In this document: positions 18,004-27,125 of the stretch, piece by piece | Layout of the letters: every line of letters starts with the position of its first letter | How positions within the stretch are numbered: position 1 is the stretch's first letter | Assembly: GCA_030587435.1 (NCBI GenBank) | Contig: JAUQZC010000067.1 | Span: 1-64,000 of the forward strand | Direction: 5' to 3' | Length of the DNA stretch: 64,000 nucleotides | Source of the DNA: Candidatus Baldrarchaeota archaeon | GTDB lineage: Archaea; Asgardarchaeota; Baldrarchaeia; Baldrarchaeales; DXJG01 | Position numbers and translations under genes: made by a program | The notes under the pieces: model-generated | Told to the model about the DNA's origin: nothing | Databases searched by the model: none | What the model saw: only the letters and a program-made list of their open reading frames with translations

Positions 18004-20118
18004 TTATGTTTCTTCTTTTGAGGCAATAAACTCTGCAACGCTGACATTACCTTCCTTTCTAACAATGACTCTGGGTATTTCTTCTTTTCTGTCTATCTCC
18101 ATATGAGTTATAAGGAAAATCTGTTCGAATCCTTCGTCTTCAACTAGTTGATCAACTACTTCTTTTCTCCTAGAGACATCTAATCCGCCAAGTGGCTCAT
18201 CTAAAAGTACACAGCGGATTCTTGGTGTCTTTTGTGGGCTTTCTTTCAGAGGTTTTATTCTAGACATTGTTTTGGAAATGCCAAGTCGTAGAGCTAATCC
18301 TACTGCAGTTCTGTCCCCAAAACTTAGCATATCTTTACTTTTAACTATGCCGTCGCTTTCATCTAACACTGTTAGCAATATTCCTGAACCTCTTTCGCCA
18401 GTTGGTTTGGTTGGGACTAAGTCGACATTTGAATATTGTCCACAGGTAAACCTTAGTAAATAGCTTGCCGCAGTGTGTTTTATGGTTCCTAGGAGTCTTT
18501 TTTGTACAACCCATTGGGAGAGGAAGTTCTTCATTAAGACTCTTCTAAGATGTATGAGATGCTGTAGAATCTTTTTGTTTTCTTTGATTTCTTTATCTAT
18601 TTTTATCATTTCCTCTTTTTCTCTTTGCAATTCGTCTATTTCTCTTTCTATTTTGCTAATATCTTCAATTAATTTATCGATTTCGGTTTCTTTTCTTGCA
18701 TATTCTTCGTTAAGGCTAATAACGTATTGATGGAGCTCCTTTAAATTCTTGAAATTAAATTTGGCAAGTATTTCTTGAACATCGGTGTATCCTTCTTTAC
18801 TTAGCATTTCCTTAAGTTTATTCTTCAGATCTGTTAGATTCTTTTTGTTGTTTTCAAGTTCTTCCAATCTTTTTTTCAGCAGCTTTAGATTGCTTTTCTC
18901 AACTAATATTTTTTCTTTTTCGATACGTGTTTTACTGCGTTCCTCCTCTAAAACATTTCTTTTTTTGACTAGGTTTTCGATAGTTGAGTTGTTTTCTTCT
19001 ATTTCCCTTTCATAATGGCTTACAATGTCTTCCATTTTCTCTTTAGATAGCAGTGTTCCGCATATTGGGCATCGGTATTCAAATTCTCCTTCTTCAACTT
19101 TCTCTGCCTTTTGTAATTTGCTGATTTTATCTTTTAGTTCCCTGTTGAGTCCATGTAGTCCACCTATTTCTTCGCTTAGCTTACGAACCTGCTTTTCAAT
19201 GTTTTCAAGTTCTTTTAGTTTTTCTTGAAGTAGTTGATCTCTCTTGCTTATTTCGTCGTCTAAAACTTTCATTGAGATTTCGCAGGTTATACCCATGTTC
19301 TTTGCAGATTCCTCTATATTCTTACTCATCGATACCAATTGTTTCTGGAAATCCTCAATGCGAACCATGGTGGCTTCTATTTCTCTGATAAAATTAGGGT
19401 TAGGTAGTTCATTTATTTTTGTTTTCAATCCTTCTAGTTCACTTTTCCTTTCTTTCAGCCTTGATTTCTTACTTTCTAACTCGTCGTTCTTTTCTTTAAG
19501 CTGTTTTTCTATTCTTTCGATCGGAACATATTTGCTTTGCAGTTCATTGAGTTTTTCGTTTAAAAGATTCTCCTCCTTTTTTAGTACATCATTTACTTTT
19601 TCCAAAAGATCTAAACTATATACTTTTGAAATTAGTTCTCTTAGACTTGCTGGGGATGCAACTGCTAGTTCGTTAACTTCGCCTTGCCGCACCATAACTG
19701 TACTAAGGGCTTGTTTGTAATCTATTTGGAGAACTTCTTGCATTTTTTTGCTGACTTCCCCAGATTTGGATGCAATATCAACGAATTTTCCTTTGCTTTC
19801 ATCGTATTGATATAAAACTACTTGCATGCCTGTACTTCTATCATAGGATCTATCTATTAGGTACCTTTTTCCATCAACTTCAAATTCAACCATTACACGA
19901 CAGTGCCTTTCTCCAAATTTAATTAAGTCTTCATTTTTTACTCCAATAGCTGTTGGTCCCCATAAAGCCCATATGATGGAGTCAAGAATAGAAGTTTTTC
20001 CGGTGGAATTTGGCCCTTCAATTAAAATTAACCCTCTTGGGAAAACATCGTTTTCGTTTGGTAAAATCAACTTTTTGTAAGGTTTAAAATTTATTAATTG
20101 AATCCTGCGTATTCTCAT
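18004..20118 (-). CDS. rad50: DNA double-strand break repair ATPase Rad50
   Basis: An SMC-like ATPase that works with Mre11. It has the N-terminal Walker A EGPNSTGKTSIL, long coiled coils on either side of the zinc hook CPICGTLL (about residue 350), then signature/Walker B region LLDEPLGGLD and an H-loop THMEID. At about 704 residues it is shorter than the roughly 850-900 of well-studied archaeal Rad50s, the loss being in the coiled coil. ATG 20118 is used because AGGAG lies upstream. The sequence overlaps the mre11 end region and is part of a herA-mre11-rad50 operon. Confidence 0.95.
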   Translation of the reverse strand: MRIRRIQLINFKPYKKLILPNENDVFPRGLILIEGPNSTGKTSILDSIIWALWGPTAIGVKNEDLIKFGERHCRVMVEFEVDGKRYLIDRSYDRSTGMQVVLYQYDESKGKFVDIASKSGEVSKKMQEVLQIDYKQALSTVMVRQGEVNELAVASPASLRELISKVYSLDLLEKVNDVLKKEENLLNEKLNELQSKYVPIERIEKQLKEKNDELESKKSRLKERKSELEGLKTKINELPNPNFIREIEATMVRIEDFQKQLVSMSKNIEESAKNMGITCEISMKVLDDEISKRDQLLQEKLKELENIEKQVRKLSEEIGGLHGLNRELKDKISKLQKAEKVEEGEFEYRCPICGTLLSKEKMEDIVSHYEREIEENNSTIENLVKKRNVLEEERSKTRIEKEKILVEKSNLKLLKKRLEELENNKKNLTDLKNKLKEMLSKEGYTDVQEILAKFNFKNLKELHQYVISLNEEYARKETEIDKLIEDISKIEREIDELQREKEEMIKIDKEIKENKKILQHLIHLRRVLMKNFLSQWVVQKRLLGTIKHTAASYLLRFTCGQYSNVDLVPTKPTGERGSGILLTVLDESDGIVKSKDMLSFGDRTAVGLALRLGISKTMSRIKPLKESPQKTPRIRCVLLDEPLGGLDVSRRKEVVDQLVEDEGFEQIFLITHMEIDRKEEIPRVIVRKEGNVSVAEFIASKEET

Positions 20119-20129
20119 TTTAATTCTCC

Positions 20130-21497
20130 TCAAAAGAATTCATCTAATGTTCCCTTCTTTGGCACTACACGTTTTACCTCTTTTTTCGGCATCTTTTCGG
20201 ATTGCTTTTGTATTGCCTTAGATATTTTGTCTTCACTTGGCTTACCTAGAGCTTCTTTGATCGCTTTGGCAGCTAGTTTAGCAAGTAAGTTGATGTCGTA
20301 TCCTTCTTCGATTTTTTGGGTTTTTAAAAATTCTTTGAAGTCTTTTTCAGGGTCTTCTATTAAATATTCCTTTTCCTCTGCTATGTAGGCTAGAGCAGTC
20401 CAAGTTTTTTCAACGCTTTTCCAATCCCATACGAATTGAGCAATGTTAAATTTATTGTCTTCGAATAGCTGCTTCCTCAGATATTCAAGCATTGAGTTAA
20501 TTTTCCAAAGTGATGACATTAAAGTTCTTCCTTCGAAGACAACTTTGACTCTGGCGGCTGTAAATGGATCCCAACCAGATTGAAGACCGTATTCAGCTAA
20601 TTTTGATAAAACCGTGTTTTTAATGTTTTCAGGGGTATCGCTGGTGTCTATTTTAATTTTATCGACTATCATGGGTCTCGGAGATTTTATCGGTATTTTA
20701 CGAATTAAGGGCTTTTCTCCTTCTTCAACTTGAACTATAAGGAAGCCCTTTTCATCTTCATATTCGTCAAATCTCCATCGTTCAGTGCTTCCAGCATACC
20801 ATGCATTTTCACTTAATTTCTCCATTTTGTGATTATGGCCTAAGGCTATGTAATCGTAGTCAAGTTCCAAAATTCTTTTGTTTAAAGTATTATCAAGGGT
20901 CATGCCGTGAGCAACTGCAATGTTTGGCCCTTCACCTATTTCAGGTTTCTGAATATTCACGATCCAAGCGTTAAATAATTCAGTAGCTTGAGATTTACGT
21001 AAAATATCTGGATTTATATAGGGGAAAGCGTAAATATTCGTATCTTTGATTTTAAACTTTAGAGGGATCTTTTTTACGAGGGCGGTTCTTAAATCCCAGG
21101 TGGTTGCTGCAAATATGTAGTCTTCAAACACGATTTTTAACGTGTCAAGGGTTGAGGATCTGTAGCCCATAAATGAACCATGATTTCCATCAATAACGAC
21201 CATGGGGATTTTTGTTTCTTCAAAAAACTCTTTTAAAGTTTTATAGACAAGTTCTCTTGCTACTTCGGGCGGCGGATGAGGATTTCTATCCCAAGGAGAG
21301 TCGAAAAGATCCCCTGCATGTATAATGAGGTCAATTTCATCTTTTCTATCTGAAATTTCTTTAAGTATCTTCTTCCATGCATCGTAAAAATCGTTTTCAA
21401 TAAGTCTTATTTTCCTTTCTTCAATCCATTCAAATTTCACACCCGTTGTTGGCCGATGGCCGAGGTGCGTATCAGATATATGCGCAATTGTTACCAT
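20130..21497 (-). CDS. mre11: DNA repair nuclease Mre11
   Basis: A Mn-dependent phosphoesterase that processes DNA ends with Rad50. Metal motifs are in order: HISDTHLGHRP (D9, H11), HAGDLFDSP, IDGNHGS, AVAHGMT and ALGHNHK. The C-terminal part contains the Rad50-binding helices. The protein ends in KKGTLDEFF, a tail closely resembling a PCNA-interacting motif. It is placed between herA (12 bp gap) and rad50 in one operon. The 455-residue length is normal for archaea. Confidence 0.95.
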   Translation of the reverse strand: MVTIAHISDTHLGHRPTTGVKFEWIEERKIRLIENDFYDAWKKILKEISDRKDEIDLIIHAGDLFDSPWDRNPHPPPEVARELVYKTLKEFFEETKIPMVVIDGNHGSFMGYRSSTLDTLKIVFEDYIFAATTWDLRTALVKKIPLKFKIKDTNIYAFPYINPDILRKSQATELFNAWIVNIQKPEIGEGPNIAVAHGMTLDNTLNKRILELDYDYIALGHNHKMEKLSENAWYAGSTERWRFDEYEDEKGFLIVQVEEGEKPLIRKIPIKSPRPMIVDKIKIDTSDTPENIKNTVLSKLAEYGLQSGWDPFTAARVKVVFEGRTLMSSLWKINSMLEYLRKQLFEDNKFNIAQFVWDWKSVEKTWTALAYIAEEKEYLIEDPEKDFKEFLKTQKIEEGYDINLLAKLAAKAIKEALGKPSEDKISKAIQKQSEKMPKKEVKRVVPKKGTLDEFF

Positions 21498-21508
21498 AAA
21501 ATCACCAA

Positions 21509-23275
21509 TTATAGTCCTCTTTCCCCTAGAACTTTCTCCTTTAACCTGTATTTTTCTTTATCTTTTTCAAAAATGTCATCAAATTTTGGTATACGCAGGG
21601 GAACAGGCATTTCTCTGTAGCTGGCAGTTAAAATAGCTTCTCCTCTATTCATAACCTTAAATTCTCTCTCAAAGCCACTAATATTTATGCTAGCGTTTTT
21701 TATAGCTGCTCTTATCTCTTCATCATTTCCAAGTTTGAGGTTTATTTCGGTATTCATATTGCTTAGGATAGTGTTGTCAATTGCAGTTACTTGCTGGGAA
21801 ATTACTATTAATCCTATGCGGAACTTCCTTCCTTGACGAGCTATATCTTTGAAAATGGACTCTCCTTTCATAAGTTGAGGGTTGAGTATGGATGGCGCTT
21901 CTTCAACTGTTATCATAACTACCGGGAGTTCTTTGACTTCTTTAAGTGTTAATCCTTCTTCTCCTCTCATTTTAATGTAGAGTTGTTTCGCTTTTTCCCT
22001 AAATTTATCCATAAATATTTTAGGAAGTCTTCCGTAGGCGTTTCTTTCAAATTCAGGCCAACTTGTGGAAGATTTCATAGCTCTTCTCAGGTCAAAGAGA
22101 GTCCTTGTTACAACTGTGGTGAATAGAAACTGTTCTAAGTCGCTTAGAAGACTAGTGTTGACGACTAGGACTCTACCAGACTCTAAAGCCTCTATAATCT
22201 CTGTTAATAGCGATTCACCTGTTTCAATAAATATGGGAGACCTCTGCAAAAATCTAAGCCTTCTCTGGACTGCTTTAACGGTTACACTAGGATGCCCCAG
22301 AGCTCCTTCGCCCTCTTCTATTCTAAATATTTCACTTAACCATCTGTCACCCCATTTGTTGTAAGCTGATATTAGGAAATCTGCCTGTTGAGGTGTAACC
22401 TCTCTAATACTTAAAATGTCATGTGGCGTTATTTCACTCCACAAAATTCTTATTGCTCTAGCATAGGGTCTAACTCTGCGAGCAGCGGCTGCAAGATACG
22501 GAGTTAAGTAATAAAAGTCTCCAATTATATTTCTCCTAACTTCGTCATCCATTATATCAACTACGTCTTGGATACCTCGCTTATCTATACCAAGAGCAAA
22601 TTCGTCGTGAGGATCGATGGCAACCATCGACACTCTATGCGCGCTAGATAATCCCTTTTTGTATGCTTCTAGATTAACGTCAATACAGCTTTTGATTAGA
22701 ACCTCAACTAAATTTGATTTTCCAGCTCCTGTTGTGCCAAAAATTCCTAGATGACTTGGTAAGAAGCTTAATGGAATATATACAGGAACATTTAATTCAT
22801 TTTCTCCAGCTAAAAGGTTACCAACATAAAGTTCCCCTTTAACTTGGCTGGATAAAACCTCTCTAAGTATTTTATCCGTTACTCCAGGAGTTGGTCTATA
22901 TACGATAGCTAAATGTTCTGGTAACCTTCTTGGTAACCTAAATGTCCAGTTGTTACCAGTTTTTTCAGCATATCCTAAAAGTTTTCCAGAAATACCAAGA
23001 AGCTTTTCTTTCTCTAAATTGGCAAAATATGCATCTCCTTCCACAAGTAAAGTTCCTGCAAGACGAGAAAGATCCGATACTCTCCTCATAATATTTTCTG
23101 CATCTAATGCTCTGAAAAGGAAAATTCTTTCTTTTCCTCCACGGTTTGACGGGATTAAGAAGAGTTCACCGGCACAAACATCTTTGTTCTCAGCTATTAG
23201 AAGAAGTTCTTCCGTTGTTCCTCCAGCAAGTCTTCCAAACACCTCTCCATAGAGATTCTCCGATTCTTTCACCAT
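21509..23275 (-). CDS. herA: DNA translocase/helicase HerA
   Basis: A hexameric FtsK/HerA ATPase that pumps DNA for end resection with NurA. The N-terminal HAS-barrel is at about 5-100, Walker A GIFGTTGAGKSNL at about 178-190, and Walker B-like VVMITVEEAPSIL followed by RQGRKFRIGLIVISQ. The C-terminus supplies the arginine-rich sensor region. At 588 residues it is slightly longer than the approximately 500 of Sulfolobus HerA. It is first in the operon before mre11 and rad50, and nurA lies upstream on the same strand. Confidence 0.95.
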   Translation of the reverse strand: MVKESENLYGEVFGRLAGGTTEELLLIAENKDVCAGELFLIPSNRGGKERIFLFRALDAENIMRRVSDLSRLAGTLLVEGDAYFANLEKEKLLGISGKLLGYAEKTGNNWTFRLPRRLPEHLAIVYRPTPGVTDKILREVLSSQVKGELYVGNLLAGENELNVPVYIPLSFLPSHLGIFGTTGAGKSNLVEVLIKSCIDVNLEAYKKGLSSAHRVSMVAIDPHDEFALGIDKRGIQDVVDIMDDEVRRNIIGDFYYLTPYLAAAARRVRPYARAIRILWSEITPHDILSIREVTPQQADFLISAYNKWGDRWLSEIFRIEEGEGALGHPSVTVKAVQRRLRFLQRSPIFIETGESLLTEIIEALESGRVLVVNTSLLSDLEQFLFTTVVTRTLFDLRRAMKSSTSWPEFERNAYGRLPKIFMDKFREKAKQLYIKMRGEEGLTLKEVKELPVVMITVEEAPSILNPQLMKGESIFKDIARQGRKFRIGLIVISQQVTAIDNTILSNMNTEINLKLGNDEEIRAAIKNASINISGFEREFKVMNRGEAILTASYREMPVPLRIPKFDDIFEKDKEKYRLKEKVLGERGL

Positions 23276-23552
23276 TCTCCCACCAAATTGTCGTCAAGTT
23301 TCTTTAATACTCTGATAACAGTAAGTTTTCATTCTACTTATATCATTTATTTATCAACATAATTTCCTTTAATAGCCACTTCATCGCGTAAATCGAGTTT
23401 AAACACTTTTTCAAAAGAAAGAAGAATTTACAAGTATTAAAGAAAACATGAAATGCAGAAAATGTGAAATATTGTCGAGTAAACTGTTAAATTGGTGTTG
23501 TTATGATATATTATTGCAACTTGCCTCTATTCATCATTTAGGAACCTTATGT

Positions 23553-24842
23553 CTATATTCCAATTAGTTTTCTGGGCGCGATTAGTTTTTCTTCTTCGAA
23601 TCCTTCCTCTTTGGCGATGGTTATGGCTTGTTCCGCTAGAAGCATTCCTTCAACATCTTTAATTGTACATCCCTCATGGGCGTAGGAGAGAGGAGCAGGG
23701 TACCCGTACCAGCGTGCATCGTGACTCATGAAGTCCAATTCTTTGAATAGGATTATTTCGTTTTCCTTCATTTCATTTAAATTGTCACTGTAGATATTTT
23801 TCTCCCACCATTTACGATCTAAGTCTAATCTAAATACTGGCATAGCAGAAGAAAAGCGAAATATGTAGGTGACTGCTCCCCGTGGCGGAATATATCTTCT
23901 TCCCTCTAATATTTTTAATTTGCCTTCTGGGTCTTCTTCTCCTGGGAGTCTGCAGAACCAGTGGGCATTCTTCCCGAATTCCGCTTCGGCTAACTTTGCT
24001 ATGGCGCTAGTGCATGGAATTGTATGGGATTTAGCAACGGCTACAACAATGACCCCCTTATTTCTAGCTTCGTACACGACGTCTCTAAGCATATAATCTG
24101 TGATGAGGTTTGGATGAATATCGCCTTTTGATATAAGGAGAGTCATTGTGGTGTCTAAAAGGAGATATTTGATAGGTAAATCTGATTTTAAGACTCTTTT
24201 TGCTAAGGAAAGTTCGGTTATTTCTCTAATGAGGTCGTGAATGACTCTTACGGATGTTGCAGGAGGTAGAATTACAAGGTCTTTTATTCCGGTAATGTTT
24301 CGATGTTTTGGGCCTAGTAATTCGATAACATCGGTTATATTTTCCACTTTGCGACTAGATACGTCACGAAAGTATGGGTAGAGTAATGTGTCTAGATCTT
24401 CTATCATATAGGTACGATTGATAAATTTTTCAAGGTAGCTCCACATTTGACCTTCATCCATGGAAAACCAAAATGTTTCAATTAACCTTCCACCGTCAGG
24501 TATTGGTGGATAATCTTTCACTTCGATTTTTTTCATTGGAGATCTTATTTTTGTTCCAGTAGTATGAACAGATAAATAAGCGGTGACCAAATGTATCATG
24601 ACATCATCATATCTTAGTAGTGGAGAAACTCCACTACCATCAATTGCACCTACAAGGAAATCTTCATCAAACACCACGTCTTTGGGGAATGGTTGAAAAC
24701 TCGTTAAAAGTTTATCTTTAATGATTTTGATATCTTCTTTAAGTCTAACTTCAGCCAAGGTTTCATGTCTTGTCTTAATCTCTCTTAAAGCTCTTCTAAT
24801 GGCATTTTCAAATTCTCTGGTAAACAATCTCTCTAAAGACAT
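23553..24842 (-). CDS. nurA: 5'-3' nuclease NurA
   Basis: An RNase-H-like nuclease partner of HerA. The catalytic region starts with GAIDGSGVSP (the Asp of the first metal site), and later LLLDTTM(TLL) and VVAVAKSH supply further strands and acidic residues. The length is about 430. ATG 24842 is preferred, with GGATGG five bases upstream; ATG 24851 is an alternative. A 277-bp spacer separates it from herA, so it is adjacent rather than tightly fused to the operon. Confidence 0.9.
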   Translation of the reverse strand: MSLERLFTREFENAIRRALREIKTRHETLAEVRLKEDIKIIKDKLLTSFQPFPKDVVFDEDFLVGAIDGSGVSPLLRYDDVMIHLVTAYLSVHTTGTKIRSPMKKIEVKDYPPIPDGGRLIETFWFSMDEGQMWSYLEKFINRTYMIEDLDTLLYPYFRDVSSRKVENITDVIELLGPKHRNITGIKDLVILPPATSVRVIHDLIREITELSLAKRVLKSDLPIKYLLLDTTMTLLISKGDIHPNLITDYMLRDVVYEARNKGVIVVAVAKSHTIPCTSAIAKLAEAEFGKNAHWFCRLPGEEDPEGKLKILEGRRYIPPRGAVTYIFRFSSAMPVFRLDLDRKWWEKNIYSDNLNEMKENEIILFKELDFMSHDARWYGYPAPLSYAHEGCTIKDVEGMLLAEQAITIAKEEGFEEEKLIAPRKLIGI

Positions 24843-25046
24843 CTTAACCATCCTACATATAGACTATTCAAACTGATTTAAACTATGTTGCAATGCACTT
24901 TCTTAAGATAAGTTTTTAATACTTCCCGAAATAAGTAGTACAGCTTTAACCTTAACTCTACATACCCATAGCTAGCTATTGTATATAGGTGTTAGTGACT
25001 TCTCGGTTTCTATCTAAACTGAAGTAACGACACGGAGGGTCTAAGT

Positions 25047-25433
25047 ATGGATCCAGAGTTGCAGAGGATTATGAGAAAGAAAATGTTAGAACTTATGAAG
25101 AAAATGGAAGAAGAAAAGAAGAAAGAAGAACAAAGGAAAAAAATTGAACAGCAAAAAATGGCAATTATGCAGGCTGTATTAATGCCAGATGCCTACAAGT
25201 ATTTTTTAGAACTCAAGAAGAATAAACCGACAGTAGCAAGAAAAATAGAAGATGTTATCATTTATCTCTTCATAAATAGAAGACTAGTGACAAAAGTAGA
25301 TTTAATAGATATTAAACGTTTAGAGAGAAGAATTGAAGGAAGAGAACCAGTAATAATGATTAAAAGAAGAGGAGAAGATGAAATAAAGACTTTAAGTGAA
25401 GCGCTTAAATCTGATGAAAATAAATCAGATTAG
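25047..25433 (+). CDS. PDCD5/TFAR19-family DNA-binding protein
   Basis: A 128-residue basic helical protein. The N-terminal helix is highly charged (KKMEEEKKKEEQRKKIEQQK), followed by the PDCD5 core QAVLMPDAYKYFLELKKNKP and ARKIEDVIIYLF. This is the archaeal counterpart of eukaryotic programmed cell death 5, which binds DNA or chaperonin. It is usually near ribosomal genes in archaea; here it is convergent with the ESCRT-I/II operon, 32 bp away. GGAGGG precedes the ATG. Confidence 0.9.
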   Translation: MDPELQRIMRKKMLELMKKMEEEKKKEEQRKKIEQQKMAIMQAVLMPDAYKYFLELKKNKPTVARKIEDVIIYLFINRRLVTKVDLIDIKRLERRIEGREPVIMIKRRGEDEIKTLSEALKSDENKSD

Positions 25434-25465
25434 TCCAACTTCCCTAGTTCCTTGGAACTTTAAGT

Positions 25466-26206
25466 TTATTTTGTTTTTTGCTCTCCAGCGAAACTTGGGA
25501 AATACCATCTTGAACCTTTTGTGTAACTTGGATCGTAGATGGCTATTCCAGCCTCTTCAAGGCTCTTTAATGCTCTCATAGCTCTTTCTCTACTCCACTT
25601 TGTTTCAATCATAACGTTTTCTAGGGTAATCCAACCCTTTTTGGATGCAAGGCTTAGTATTTCGTTTTGATCTTTAGTTAATTCGACAGGGAAGACCTCT
25701 ACTATTTTTACTCCGCTTTTAAGTTTTCTTATACCAGAGATTAATCCAGCTTCTTCAAGGTTTTTAAGGGCTTTCACAACATCTACGGGAGAAATTGAGA
25801 CATCACGCATGACTCTGTTAACTTTTAAAGTTAGATCGGCAAGAGATATTATTCCTCCCGTTTCTTTGGCTGTTTTTGTGGCTATATCTAGAATTTTCAT
25901 GGATAGTTTTTCGTAAAACTTTCCTTTTCCTGTGAGTCTCTCAATAATACCTGGTTTCTTCTTTTTAATAGTTAGTTCTTCGGTTGTTGGAAGCCCAACT
26001 TCAGCTTTAATTGCGTCTAATTTTCTTTGATATTCGGGCAACTCTATTATTAAGTCTCCATATTCTTCTTCAAATTCTTCTACTCTTTTTCTTAATTCTT
26101 TAACCGTATTTAACATTCCTTTTAGTTCTTCCATCATTAGTTCTACTCTTTTTCTTTGGAAAGCGGACTTCATTTTGATCTGTTTTTCTATTTCATGTAA
26201 ACCCAA
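25466..26206 (-). CDS. vps22: ESCRT-II Vps22/EAP30-like protein
   Basis: An EAP30-domain protein of 246 residues. The N-terminal half is a helical coiled-coil with MKSAFQRKRVELMMEELKG. The second half contains two winged helices (about 95-170 and 175-240), each showing the LKNLEEAGLI / LKSLEEAGIA pattern. In eukaryotes Vps22 pairs with Vps36 and Vps25 to bridge ESCRT-I and ESCRT-III. Only one EAP30 protein is seen here. TTG start behind GGTGA. It is last in the vps23-vps28-Vps28CTD-vps22 operon. Confidence 0.85.
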   Translation of the reverse strand: MGLHEIEKQIKMKSAFQRKRVELMMEELKGMLNTVKELRKRVEEFEEEYGDLIIELPEYQRKLDAIKAEVGLPTTEELTIKKKKPGIIERLTGKGKFYEKLSMKILDIATKTAKETGGIISLADLTLKVNRVMRDVSISPVDVVKALKNLEEAGLISGIRKLKSGVKIVEVFPVELTKDQNEILSLASKKGWITLENVMIETKWSRERAMRALKSLEEAGIAIYDPSYTKGSRWYFPSFAGEQKTK

Positions 26207-26219
26207 AGTTTTTCACCTA

Positions 26220-26504
26220 TTATAAGGTTCTTTTCACGATATTAAACCATACTTTAGCTTTCATGGCGAGTTTTTTCGCGTCTTCCTCATTTATATTAGC
26301 TTCTAAATTTGTGCTGTATCTTCCCCAGAGTAGGTTATACCATTCTTCTGCTTCTTTTGTAACTTTGTGGTTTGATCCTAGGAGAGCTCTGGAGAAGTAT
26401 AAAACCATATCAAGTTCTTCTAAAATATATTCTACACTTAATCTAAGTTCTAATGTGTCTATAAGTTTAATTAGTCGTTCTGTTAGTTCTGCTACAATAT
26501 TCAT
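26220..26504 (-). CDS. Stand-alone Vps28 C-terminal-domain paralogue
   Basis: A 94-residue helical protein whose pattern tracks the C-terminal four-helix bundle of the adjacent Vps28: AELTERLIKLIDTLE versus AEIVADLITIIDAAK, a conserved Trp, then INEEDAKKLAMKAKVWFN versus LPPEDVKKLEFEAVRWLN. It lacks the N-terminal Vps28 domain. It begins in the overlap region after vps28, with GGGGGT before the ATG. It may compete with, or substitute for, the Vps28 tail that contacts ESCRT-II or ESCRT-III. Homology is judged by eye. Confidence 0.65.
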   Translation of the reverse strand: MNIVAELTERLIKLIDTLELRLSVEYILEELDMVLYFSRALLGSNHKVTKEAEEWYNLLWGRYSTNLEANINEEDAKKLAMKAKVWFNIVKRTL

Positions 26505-26515
26505 ATATTACCCCC

Positions 26516-27124
26516 TTATTTTAGAGTTTTTAACCTCCCCCTAAAGTCATTAAGCCATCTTACAGCTTCAAACTCAAGTTTTTTCACATCTTCCGGCGGC
26601 AATGTTTGTTCAGGAGGAAGATTTGCAAGGTAGTCTCTCCATTTTTTCATACTTTCTAAAACCCAATAATCTTTGTCAAGACCTGGAAATACTTCTAAGA
26701 GTATTAGTGCATCTTCTATTAATGGGACCAACATTTTTGCAGTTGCTACCATTTCAAGTTTAGCTGCATCAATAATGGTTATTAGATCTGCAACTATTTC
26801 AGCTGCCTTATAAGCAACTGCTGTAGGAGATTCAAGTACTCCAATGGGTTTCTCACCCTCTACGGGTGGAGTTTCTAACCTTTTAATCGCTAGGGGGAAT
26901 TGTTCTCTTAAACGTTCTTTTTCTATAAAATGTTGCATATCTATGCCACGTTCTCGTAACATGCTCTGAAATTTAAATAAATCACGGAGGAGAGACTGTA
27001 ATTGTCTTTTGTATGTGGCTGGATCTATTTTTCCTTCCTCGAAAAACCTCACTAAAGAATCTAGGGTAGCAATGCATGCATAAAGATTTGCTTCAGCATC
27101 GATATCTCTGTCCGTTTTGCTCAT
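26516..27124 (-). CDS. vps28: ESCRT-I subunit Vps28
   Basis: A 202-residue protein with two domains. The N-terminal helical hairpin (about 1-85) has YACIATLDSLVRFFEEGKIDPATY, the Vps28 core pattern. The C-terminal four-helix bundle (about 100-200) ends LPPEDVKKLEFEAVRW. In eukaryotes Vps28 packs on Vps23 in the ESCRT-I headpiece, and its tail binds ESCRT-II Vps36. ATG 27124 has GGTGA upstream and begins just past the vps23 stop; a longer GTG start at 27133 would overlap. Part of the ESCRT operon. Confidence 0.9.
   Translation of the reverse strand: MSKTDRDIDAEANLYACIATLDSLVRFFEEGKIDPATYKRQLQSLLRDLFKFQSMLRERGIDMQHFIEKERLREQFPLAIKRLETPPVEGEKPIGVLESPTAVAYKAAEIVADLITIIDAAKLEMVATAKMLVPLIEDALILLEVFPGLDKDYWVLESMKKWRDYLANLPPEQTLPPEDVKKLEFEAVRWLNDFRGRLKTLK
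26997..27077 (-). other. Vps28 core hairpin segment with FEEGKIDPATY
   Basis: This segment of vps28 matches the F-E-x-G-x-I-x-x-x-x-Y pattern also seen in the Vps23 steadiness box (FESGDIQPSDY) and in the zinc/PH protein at 41010 (FESGMISVENY). The shared pattern suggests a common helical-hairpin headpiece module. Confidence 0.4.
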
Positions 27125-27125
27125 T

